NCBI GenBank assembly: GCA_001687465.1
Contig: LVLI01002190.1
Span: 1-14,792 of the forward strand
Length of the DNA: 14,792 bases
Source of the DNA: Halocafeteria seosinensis
Taxonomy: Eukaryota > Sar > Bigyra > Bicosoecida
Direction: 5' to 3'
The notes beneath the pieces were generated by a model. That model was not told the origin of the DNA and searched no databases. It saw only the letters and a program-made list of their open reading frames with translations. The translations under genes and the position numbers were made by a program. Below are positions 1 to 8,800 of the stretch, in pieces (position 1 is the first letter of the stretch; the number at the start of each line of letters is the position of its first letter).

Positions 1-814
1 ATCACTACTGGGAGTAAGCTATATACTATAAAAATTTCTCTAACAAGACTCAACACAAGAATGAGAATACAAACTAACGCATTCTTCTACACACATGATG
101 TACTGTACATGCATTTTCCCTCATCGTAACCTTGCTCCGCTGGCATGCGCTGGCTTATGGATGATGTTCCTACAGTATATCAAGCAGGGTGGAGCACCTA
201 CAGTGCACCATTGCCACCAGCACACTGAACCGAGTGAATCAACTGTATTCCCATTTTTGGTGACGATGCCCGCAAGCGAGAGTTACAAAGTGCATTACCA
301 TCGGAACGTCCAGAAGAGAGAAGGGAAAGATGAAATTAATCTCGTCGAACGACGTGCCAGCCAGCTGGGTGACCGACAGCGAATCAGGATTTTGGGGATA
401 GAGAGGGACGAACGACGCCTCATGTGACTCTAACTGTGTTGAGAATCGGGAAAGTTCCTGCCCTTTGGTATACCTGCTAAGAGGAGAGCGGAAAAGAGAG
501 CTAATGCGATTCTAAGAAAAACAATCTGCTTCAGAAGGTTCAAGAGCGGGGAGTGTCGCCGGAATTGAGAACATGGCCACCGTGCATTCACTGAATGACA
601 ACGAAATCTGGGAATTCGTATTTGAAGGAAAATCAAAACCGAAAGTCCATCCTTCTCCGATTTCATTCGACCTCGTAGGTGTGTTAGTGTTGCTGATAAG
701 TCTTAATGGACGGTATGCTTCACCTCATTGCGCCGCACAGAAAACGCTTGGGAGTCAGTTAATCATGTTTCTTCAGATTCACACCCGAAGAAAGGTATCC
801 ACCTTCCATAAAAT
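1..814. other. Non-coding part of repeat copy A
   Basis: No convincing gene is seen here. A TATA-like stretch (ctataaaaa) lies near 26-34 and is kept in copy B. A frame ending at 427 is partly kept in copy B, where two insertions of 33 and 18 bp leave the frame intact. However, a 1-bp indel upstream of its conserved part breaks the frame between copies unless an intron ends at the shared ctacag near 201. An ATG frame at 573-818 begins with a weakly F-box-like helix (about residues 6-18), but copy B has a 4-bp frameshift there. These may be decayed exons. Confidence 0.4.
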
Positions 815-1219
815 ATGACGAGTAACGTCTACGGTACGTGCCATCGTGCAAAGTTACCTGTTCACCCATTGTATGTTTGTCGTAAAACAGAAGAACGAAA
901 AAAGGCAAGTTCAGCCAGCGCCCACGAAGACACTATCGTACCAGTACAGTGGATCTGCCAAGTTCGATTCTTGCATGGCGGAGATGGAGCATATTTGAGT
1001 CAGTTGACGTATTTGGATATGATGTTAAGTACCAGATCGGGAATACATGTATCGGATCAAACTTTTCAACAGTTATCCCAATTGTCCCACCTGAATATGG
1101 GAGATTGTCAGCAATTGACCCAGACCAATCGAGCCTTTTTCAACGTCCCCCATTCGACCTGTCTTTTCCTTGAAGGATGTAGTCAAGACCATCATGTAAT
1201 TTGGTCGTCATGGGTATGA
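815..1219 (+). pseudogene. Cysteine-type LRR (AMN1/FBXL-like) gene remnant, copy A
   Basis: The frame ends at a stop at 1217-1219. From about 991 it encodes two to three leucine-rich repeats of the cysteine-containing kind: a segment starting LSQLTYLDM, then SDQTFQQLSQLSHLNMGDC, then a degraded LFLEGC. This matches the L-x2-L-x-L/M-x2-C pattern of AMN1 and F-box LRR proteins. Upstream of 990 the frame is not LRR-like, because copy A has lost about 422 bp that copy B keeps. The fragment has no credible start and is shorter than any functional LRR solenoid. It is a different LRR class from the LRR_RI repeats at 6019-6438. A decayed gene is the best reading; an expressed fragment cannot be excluded. 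Confidence 0.55.
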
Positions 1220-1434
1220 AGATACTTTACCCGGCATGGCAAATCGACCTCATCGGTGTTGGCCACAATTTCGTTTTTGACATTGGTACACGCACCGCTT
1301 AACAGGGGTATAAACAAGGTTTATCGTTCATGCACATTGAAAATGTTAATACATGTAATTGATTCAAATGCTTTGTTGGCCGGCCGCCCACGGTACTTCC
1401 ATTCGCCGCCTGTGGTCATTTGACGAATTTGAAC

Positions 1435-1446
1435 GTTGACGTCAAC
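1435..1446. promoter_or_regulatory. CRE-like palindrome (TGACGTCA core), copy A
   Basis: GTTGACGTCAAC is a perfect 12-bp palindrome with the bZIP/CRE core TGACGTCA at 1437-1444, about 400 bp upstream of the coiled-coil ATG. The core is kept in copy B at 14074-14081 although the flanking bases there were rearranged by a small insertion. ACGTCA-type elements are known bZIP targets in eukaryotes, including CO2/cAMP-responsive elements described in diatoms. Function here is inferred only from sequence and conservation. Confidence 0.4.
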
Positions 1447-1460
1447 AACGGGTTCTGAAC

Positions 1461-1472
1461 TACTGTACAGTA
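1461..1472. promoter_or_regulatory. TACTGTACAGTA palindrome, copy A
   Basis: A perfect 12-bp palindrome. In copy B it is extended to two 8-bp arms separated by AA (14098-14115). Similar TGTAC motifs occur near 100-113 and 5836-5849. It could be a binding site or simply a common genomic motif of this organism. Confidence 0.25.
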
Positions 1473-1845
1473 AAACGGGCTGACGTACCTCGAAAAAAAA
1501 TGCATGCCGGACCAAACAGCAAGAGTTTCTGTATCAATTTGGGTTAACATGCACGTCATTTGAACGTCTGTCGATACGATCGACGCAAATTCGAGAGCTC
1601 CATTTATACATTAATTATGACAGTAAAGCAATTTTAATAAATGTGCACCCTTTTCCTTTGTTTGTGTGTATGGCAGTGTCCTGTGTTGTTCCGGTGCTCT
1701 ATTACGACTCTCCATACACATGCGTTGTTTTGCTACTACTGTATACTTATTATCCGTCGGTACCTAATAGTAATTGTCCTACAAGAGCTGCCCTACGATA
1801 GCGTGGTGGGCAGGAAATTCATCGTTGCGACCTCACGTAAACTCC

Positions 1846-3953
1846 ATGCAAACTTCTCAACCGAGCCATAAAGGTGATTCCAATGACGTCCGGCACGCGG
1901 ACGAGGTAGAAACAAAGTCAAAGACGCCGTTTTCATCGTCTACCACCGCAGCCGCCAGTATGGAACAACGAGGAGCGATCAATCAGCCATCCGCCTCCAA
2001 GACGAATGCGCGCTTATCGCATTCAGCGTCGTCTTGGAAGAAATCAGCCCCCAATGGTCCCCATGACGATGCCAATGATACCGGAGAGGGTCATCATAAA
2101 GCGCCGAAAACGAGCGGCAGACGAGTGAGCGGTGGTAAGGGAATGGGCGAAGCCCCTCAGAGACCCCCCATACATGTAAGTCCAAACCCCTCCTCTCCGG
2201 AAGATAAGTCGAATGCGCAGCAGCCTCAGAGTGCGAGTGTGCTGAAAATACGAGGGGCGCAACGCCACCTCGAACGAGTGCTGAAAGCGAAAGCGGACAA
2301 GCTGGAACGGGACGAGGCCTTGCGGTAAGTCACGTCAAAGTACCGTTAGAGTGAGTTCCCATGCATTGTCAAGTTATCCTTTACTGGAATTGCAGAGAGC
2401 CTCACGGAAATAGACCCGAGGGTAGCGACGTAGTGAATCGACTCAGTAACGTTGTATCCGCCCGAACTTCTGCCGGCACCGGCACGAGCACAAACGATGT
2501 GGCGAGTCCTTTTCAGTCTCCGTCTTTGTCTTATTCGCGTTCTTCCTCCAACAGTCCACCAGAGACTAAGGGAAGGAAGGCACCAGAAGGAAACTCGAAA
2601 CCTGTGCAACGCCACTCGGACACGTCGAAGTATCGTCGCCGAAAAAATGGGCGTGGATCTGGAACGTCGGTAAACTCTTACACGAGTCCGATAATTTTTT
2701 CATCTGGTCACTTTCTGGATAACGCAAACCTCAGAAACAATCATTCTGAAGAATTGAATGCACGCTTCGATGCTCCTTCTTCTTCAGAGAGTCGCCCTGT
2801 CCGGCGGCATTCTTCCGATAGGCTTGCGCATTCCGCTGCTATCATTGGCGGCTCGACTTATGAGAGCCGTCCTTCCAATCGATGGTTTTTGCAACAGAAC
2901 ACTGCATCCGACGACGATCACCCGATTCAGGAGCAGTATGCAGAGAATGGCTCGCACCGTGACACAGCGACAACTGATGACGAAGAAATAGCCGACGTTG
3001 ATGACGAAGATGATGAAGCAGAAGAACAAGACGATCATTTAAGTGTTGATGAAATTAGCTATCTGATATTGCACGAACGCAATGAATGGATGAAAGAAAA
3101 GGAGCAACTATTATCGCAGCTATATAAGCGCAAAGAGGCTGTAGCTGACCATGTTACATTAGGAAAGGAAGAAGTGGAGAAATTGAAAGCGGAAAAGCGA
3201 AATGATCTCCATGGCCATGAACGGGCGTTTGCACAATATCCTTGGAGTAGTGCGTTGGACACGAATACTACCGGCATTGGTGATTTTCTTTCTCTGGAAA
3301 AAACCGAATCGAAGGGTAAGAAAGAAAAATGGGACGGATCCCGTATTCAATCAATATGGGACTTGATTTGCTTTTTTGAAGCTCGCTATGAGAGTCTTTA
3401 CGACGAGCTACGGAGTTTGCTCCGATGTCGTGAACAGGATTTGCGATCCTTCTCGAAGATTCGCAGTGAATTAAAAACTCAGCGAGACATCACACGTGAA
3501 CTTCTATCGATGGAGCAGAACAGGGAAGAATTCGAAAAGAGTTTGTCGACCGATGTTTCTTCCCTCCGTAATCGTTTAACGCTTGCTGAGCGCGATTTAT
3601 CGGAGTGCAACGAAAAGGTAAATTCGATGCAGCATATAATCCGAAAACAGCACGCAGTACTCCAGAACCATGCGATCCTGCTTAGTAATCTGAAGACGCG
3701 TGGGTCTCAGGCTACGGGTGTGTCATCAGGGATTTTCAACGAAGGTAAATCGACAGTACATGCGCCCAGGAAGGATGGTTATATGTATGTCAAGAAAAGT
3801 CGAATTCGAAAACCCCTCTGGAAAGTCTTTAAAAGGAGACTGCAGGAACATACTCATGATACAAGGGCTGCGAGGGAACGCAGAGTCACCAGGAAATCCA
3901 GGGTCACGCGGGGACCGGTGTTGCCGATTAGGGGATCTGTTGTCCTCTCTTAA
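1846..3953 (+). CDS. Ser-rich, acidic coiled-coil protein of unknown function (two exons)
   Basis: Exons 1846-2324 and 2396-3953 join in phase across a 71-bp GTAAGT...TTGCAG intron and give about 678 aa. I chose ATG 1846 because no ATG lies between it and the upstream in-frame stop, and because near-identity to copy B begins there. Residues 1-350 are polar, rich in Ser, Arg and Pro and probably disordered, with RRHS-type basophilic kinase sites. Residues about 354-373 are almost all Asp/Glu. Residues about 375-595 look alpha-helical and coiled-coil. No enzyme motif or membrane segment is visible and I do not recognise the family. The last 60-70 codons look unlike the rest and are probably read out of the ancestral frame. 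An alternative in-phase intron at 3745-3984 would skip the TAA at 3951 and end at the TGA at 4113. The gene may be a truncated or decaying copy; a second copy starts at 14520. Confidence 0.6.
2325..2395 (+). other. Intron 1 of the coiled-coil gene
   Basis: Donor GTAAGT and acceptor TTGCAG enclose 71 bp. The split codon CG|A (Arg160) restores one frame across two otherwise separate open frames. Without splicing the frame stops at once (TAA at 2326-2328). Confidence 0.85.
3791..3840 (+). repeat. Imperfect ~50-bp direct repeat, unit 1
   Basis: It matches 4117-4165 at roughly 85% by eye. Read one base out of the main frame it encodes KVEFENPSGKS, against KVEFENFSGKS in the second unit. This indicates that both come from a repeated coding segment and that unit 1 has slipped out of frame. 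Confidence 0.6.
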
Positions 3954-4985
3954 TGGGCGAAAGGCTGCTACCCAGCGCTCTCAGGTGGCGTCCCCATTGC
4001 TGCAACCGCCACGCAGCCCTTTCAAACTCCCGGCGAACCGTTGTGGCAAAGTCAAGAAAAAGAGACTTCGTATCAAGCGGCCCACAAGTCAGATGCTGTA
4101 TATAATTGTCCTTGAGCAAGGAAAGTCGAATTTGAAAACTTCTCTGGGAAGTCTGAAAAAGAGACGGCAAGAAAGGCGATGAGGGCTGATGAAATGCGAT
4201 CAAGTTTGAAGGCCCATGAACCTGAATTAGCTCGGGAAGGATTCAGGGTTCCTGCGGCTCGGCAAAACCCTCTGCGAGTGGAAATACTTGCAGCAGGTGT
4301 TGGAAATTGTCAAGCAGTCAACCCAGTCTCAGCCTGATATTGACACCAAGGAACTGGCAGGATGGCAGCGGAAGTCCTCTGCGGTAGAGCGAATGTTGAA
4401 GTATCGAAAGCAAATTGATGAATAAATCAGCGAAGTAATTGTCCCAAATTAAAGAGCACGTCCATAACAAGCGAAAGTCCGTCGAATCCTCCGGGAGGAA
4501 ACGCGAACATTAGATTCTTTGAAAGCCAAGCGAGATCGTCTACATGATTTGTTACAGCAACAGAAAGAAGAGGAAGGAGACGGGTAACTCGCTGTTTGGT
4601 TTCAACGTATGCTCGTCCAAAAAAAGTCCTGGAGTTTCCTGTAGTAGGGGCTGATGGAGGCAGTAAGAAAGTCCAAGGGAGCAATGCCGTCTCAGCGTCT
4701 TTGGTCAAGTATGACACGCCCGTTTTAACTTCGAACGCTCGTTGCAGCAACAACAATCTCTCAGGAAAACGGGATCCAGTAAAACTTCAACAGCATCAAC
4801 AGCAATTGTTTGTTCAGTACACCAGCGTCGATACCAGTCAGCCGCGAAAGTTACTGAAGAGAAACACGCACAGCCCTCGAACCGGGCCGATGTCTTCATT
4901 ATTTGACGTGGGCAAAAGCATGCACGCCAGACTAACGCCGAAGCAGTACAGTAGCCACATCATGCGACGACGAAGATGTGACTGA
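3954..4985 (+). pseudogene. Decayed 3' part of the coiled-coil gene
   Basis: Coding-like sequence continues past the TAA at 3951 but changes frame and meets many stops. The original frame resumes at 3954-4112 and, after a TGA at 4113, runs to a TGA at 4335. From about 4243 the +1 frame carries helical, charged sequence (for example KYLQQVLEIVKQS), with TAA codons at 4423, 4450, 4465 and 4585. A coiled-coil-like stretch (VRRILREETRTLDSLKAKR) lies at about 4477-4533. From about 4596 the first frame is open again for 129 codons to a stop at 4983-4985 and has no ATG start. Introns could explain one change but not the clustered stops, so a decayed C-terminus is favoured. Its length suggests an ancestral protein of about 1000 aa. 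Confidence 0.65.
4117..4165 (+). repeat. Imperfect ~50-bp direct repeat, unit 2
   Basis: Partner of 3791-3840. A related EKET-containing peptide is also readable just upstream, at about 4054-4092, so a longer degenerate coding repeat of about 100 bp may be present. Confidence 0.55.
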
Positions 4986-5895
4986 TGGCCCACCGGCAGC
5001 TGAATGTTAGCCGCTACACTTAGGTAGCAGCTGGCGCCTGTGTCTGGCAGCTACAGGCCCGCTGTTCCACTAGGAGAGAGGCAGCATAAACGAGTGACTT
5101 CAAAGCATTGACGCCGACCCGAACTTCAGTATCCGTTTCCGTCACATCCCATGGGACCTCCGCATGGCTAGCTAGCAGTTCATTGCTTAATAGGATTGGG
5201 AGGATATTGTTGTTAGTTTCCTCTTGCACGTATAAGACCTTTCGTGTAGCTTGCTCTTCGGCTGTTCTCGAATCCGGATTCCACCCGAGACGTGCCGTCC
5301 GTCTCAGTTCTTCGTCCCTCTTCTCTCCTGGCTCTCGTTCCCCTTTCCCCATTGGTGTCTTCCCAACGTTCCATTCCGTCTCGTCCTTACATCATGCTGT
5401 TTACTCCCTCATTTACGTGAACAAACGCTCTTGGTGAGCGACAAGTGTAGACGACTCAGGCTTTAGGCACTTCTCTACACACTCCCTAATGATCACCACC
5501 ATCTCTCTAACTAGCAGTAGAGTTCTGACTACCTCCATCGCCCTCATTCATGGTCATGCATCATCCAGTTCCTATCCGTTGATGACGCAGTAGCACGCAC
5601 TCAGCCGCTCAGCGCGCGTGCGAAAAATCTTGGGATGAGCAATTCACAGTGTGTCGACAGCTACAATTAGGGTTGCGAATCGGATGGTCGCATTTTCTTG
5701 TCTCTCTTTTTCTCTCACTCTCTGTTGTGGTGGCGCAGTACTTGTATCCTGCTTGGATCAGTTGGAAGCAAATACCTGAGCCAGGAGAAAAACAAAAACA
5801 AACAAACAACCTGAAGGCCAGGCTCTGCGCAATTACAGTACACTGTATCATTCATTTTCGCAATAGCAATACTACTATTGTAGACACACGCAAAG
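4986..5895. other. Intergenic region and probable promoter of the LRR-AAA gene
   Basis: No plus-strand gene is convincing here. A pyrimidine-rich run (tctctctttttctctcactctctg) lies at about 5700-5723, followed by a TACAGTACACTGTA near-palindrome at 5836-5849 and a small inverted repeat (caatag...ctattg) at about 5861-5880. The start at 5896 is preceded by an in-frame TAG at 5881-5883 and has A at position -3. The stretch therefore probably holds the core promoter and 5' UTR. A minus-strand frame at 5020-5352 is listed separately. Confidence 0.4.
5020..5352 (-). CDS. Possible small hypothetical protein (110 aa), doubtful
   Basis: An ATG-initiated minus-strand frame of 110 codons between two plus-strand genes. 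Its composition is plausible for a soluble protein: Glu, Arg and Lys rich at the N-terminus, with a mixed hydrophobic core around ILPILLSNELLASHAEVPWD. There is no recognised domain and no second copy in the window. The opposite strand is also open over part of the stretch, so the frame may be chance. I see no splice evidence. Confidence 0.2.
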   Translation of the reverse strand: MGKGEREPGEKRDEELRRTARLGWNPDSRTAEEQATRKVLYVQEETNNNILPILLSNELLASHAEVPWDVTETDTEVRVGVNALKSLVYAASLLVEQRACSCQTQAPAAT

Positions 5896-8800
5896 ATGTT
5901 TGCTCCAACAAGCGTACGAGATAACATAGAGCGGATCCGAAGGAATGATCGTGGTTATACTGAAGCGAGCCTCAGTGGATCTGGTCTAGGAGACCAGGGT
6001 GCCCAACAAATAGCAGATGCACTACGAGTGAATACGCGTCTGACTGTGATTGATTTAGAAAACAATCAAATAGGTGCTCAAGGGGCCACATCTTTGGCGG
6101 ATGCACTACGAGTGAATACGAGTCTGACTACGATTGGTTTAAGAAACAATCAAATAGGTGATCAAGGGGCCACATCTTTGGGGGATGCACTACGAGTGAA
6201 TACGAGTCTGACTAAGATTTATTTAAACGACAATCAAATAGGTGATCAAGGGGCCACATCTTTGGCGGATGCACTACGAGTGAATACGAGTCTGACTACG
6301 ATTGATTTACACAGCAATCAAATAGGTGATCAAGGGGCCACATCTTTGGGGGATGCACTACGAGTGAATACGAGTCTGACTACGATTTATTTAGACAACA
6401 ATCAAATAAGTGATGGTATCGCGCGTGATATCGGCCAACTTTGTCAGAGGAATAAGGTAAGCAGCATCTTTATTTATTCGCTTCGTCTGTTAGTTGCTCA
6501 CGCATGTAACAAAGACAAGCAAATAGACTTGCAAGAATTCCCATTGGTGCGATTTGTCGCAGAATGAACCAGCGCGAGCACAACGCGAGGCCGAAGAAGA
6601 AAGGAGAAGGCAAGCATTCGCTGCGTTCGGTCCCAATCCAACTGTTCAAGATTACCTACATTATCTTTGCAAAACCTATCCGGAACATCAGGAAACAATC
6701 TTGGAAGAAGTAATTAACCTAACTGGTGTTGCTCGAAAGGCAATCAAAGCGTTCTTGGATCAAGATTTCAGCAAATTATCCAGTCATTGGGATTGGATTA
6801 CGCAACAGTCAACGGAGTTATGCGACGCCATGATTGGTCATCTCTCCACGCAGTGGGACCTACCTTCGTCAGTTGTTCAATCGGGTCTCAAAAGATCGTG
6901 TTCAGAGCAAGATCTATCCTTGGAACAAGCAGTTCAAATCTACCTAGGGCATGGTCTTCCCCCCTTTCTACGAAAACAGGCCTACTTGATCGTGGCAGCA
7001 CGTCTCCCCAGTGGGGAGTGTCTGGAGAGATGGAAAGAAGCCGAAGGCACCCTGGTTCTGGATTACCAAAGTGTTGAGTGCAGTGATGCGTCCCAAGATA
7101 TCCAGGTACCGCGGGACATTTTCTTCAATACTGAGGCGCAGGGGTTTATGGATGATGATGGAGAGGAGTTCGATCAAAACACCGGGGCTGATACTGCTGA
7201 AGAAGACAGCCCTATATCGGACGTACGAACCCTAACAAGTTCACGATGTCAGTGGACATTTGACACAACCATGTGTGGGAGCGGAGTAGACGTCAAAGGA
7301 GATGGTCAGTTTGTGACCTTTGGCGTCCAGCAAAAAGGGCAGTCTCGCCGTAATAAGCGCTCAGCTTTTGCGGGCATTCGGGGAACTTCGGCATTTATCA
7401 AAGACTCGGGGCATGTCCAAGAATGGACAATGACGGTTCAAACCCAGGGGAGCGGTCGGACTGAGTTGGGACTAGTGGATGAAACATTTGATATTTCGCA
7501 GTCAGTTGAGAATGATCACATGCTCGGCATGTACGCCGGATCACTGGGGCTCTGGATTTCGTCGCGTGACGCAGAAGATGATGTTCACGTGGAACTTTGG
7601 GAGGAGAACAAGAAATTGGGAGAATCCAGGTGTGCCTTACCTGGTCATCCATCTTTCACGACGGAAACGGAATCTGATCAATTACAGTTTCAGTTTGAAT
7701 TCGATGAAAGTACTGGCAACCTGACAATCTCTTGCTTCTCTTTTGTACTTTTCCACTCTGTGAGGAGTTCGTTGAGTGATAACGGGAACAATGTTTACCC
7801 GGCCGTATGCAGTCGAACTAAAAATGCATCGGTTCGATTGTCAAGCGCCAACGTCCGTCTCCCAACTGCTACTGCGGGAAGAGGAAACGAAGACAATAAT
7901 GGAGTCCCAAAATCACAAGGGCAGACCAACACTACGGCAGAGTATACCAAAGAAGATATACTCAAGAGAGTGAAACAACACGCGTGTCTGGTGTGGTGCA
8001 CATTAGGTAGTTTTGTTGCCCCATCGTCGTCCTCTCTGTCTGTAGATGAAGTATGCAATGCGGACGAAGTACTCCGCGCACTCATTACAGGGGTATATCC
8101 TGCGAGCCTAGAGATTGCATTGGACGATGGGTCCTCATTGGTGGCTACCTTGGCAAAATACGAATTATCGGGAGCTCTGGACGCGACGCTGCATTTGACG
8201 GGTGCGTCCCTATTTTCGCGAAATGACCACGGAGAAGCGTTGCTGGATACCCTATGTCAATACAGTCCAAAGTTATGCAAGCAAGTTTTAGAACGTCAGT
8301 TAGAGCAATTATGCCAACAGAGATCGTCGGGACATTCAACCGTTCGAAAAGCCTTTGGTTCCTTAGAGTCTCTGTGTGCTCGAGTGTTCCCGGACAAAGC
8401 TTCTCTTAAAGCAGGACTTCCTGGTCTGGTCCCGTCTCTCCATGGCAAGGCCCAAGGAGAGCAAGTGTTGTGGGACAAAGCTTGGGATGAGGTTCAAGAC
8501 ATTGAAGGGTGCTACATACTCGAAAAGGGTAGCTTGTATCAGCTTCTTTCTCCTTCGTACCCTGAAGCGTATCTACTTGCAATGCTGACGTGTCTGAATG
8601 GAGGGGACGAGTTTGAAGAGTATGCGATGGAATACGAGTCAAGATACCAGAAAATAGTGAGCAATGTGGAAGTTCAGAGCGTACTCACATGTTTGGCGTT
8701 AGGCAGACGATTGCTGTGTCAGGAGTCGAAATCATTAGAAGCCACGGTGTTGCTTAAGCTGTTTGTTTTGCTACGAGGACTTTCAAGTTTGGAGGATGGT

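Larger units (their letters stand above)
1220..1845. other. Intergenic region upstream of the coiled-coil gene, copy A
   Basis: No gene is supported. The stretch holds a CRE-like palindrome (1435-1446), a perfect 12-bp palindrome (1461-1472), a small inverted repeat (gtcgat-acg-atcgac, 1570-1584) and a 22-bp segment absent from copy B (about 1301-1322). A reading frame at 1641-1871 has a copy-B relative but is disrupted there by a 1-bp loss and a 10-bp insertion, so it is probably not coding. The region is likely to include the promoter and 5' UTR of the gene starting at 1846. Confidence 0.5.
1..2118. repeat. Long direct repeat, copy A
   Basis: This segment is repeated at 12187-14792. Position 1 pairs with 12187 and position 2118 with the window end, so the repeat probably extends beyond both edges. 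Identity by eye is roughly 90-96% in the non-coding parts and about 98.5% in the coding part after 1846. Copy A lacks about 422 bp that copy B has (between copy-A positions 990 and 991) and carries a 22-bp segment at about 1301-1322 that copy B lacks. No transposase, reverse transcriptase or terminal inverted repeat is visible, so a segmental or tandem duplication explains it better than a transposon. Confidence 0.93.

Noticed and set aside
430-666. Minus-strand hydrophobic frame with a relative in copy B
   Set aside because: Frame-breaking indels between the copies and a different extent in each argue against coding.
1641-1871. Short plus-strand frame upstream of the coiled-coil ATG with a relative at 14348-14545
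   Set aside because: Copy B differs by a 1-bp loss and a 10-bp insertion within it, so the frame is locally shifted. It also overlaps the better-supported start at 1846 in another frame.
5649-5924. Plus-strand frame with a signal-peptide-like hydrophobic start
   Set aside because: It begins at GTG, overlaps the LRR start in another frame, and its hydrophobic run is a by-product of a pyrimidine-rich tract.
6019-6438. CRISPR-like or satellite tandem array
   Set aside because: The 84-bp period is 28 codons, the frame is open throughout and the translation is a standard LRR_RI solenoid.
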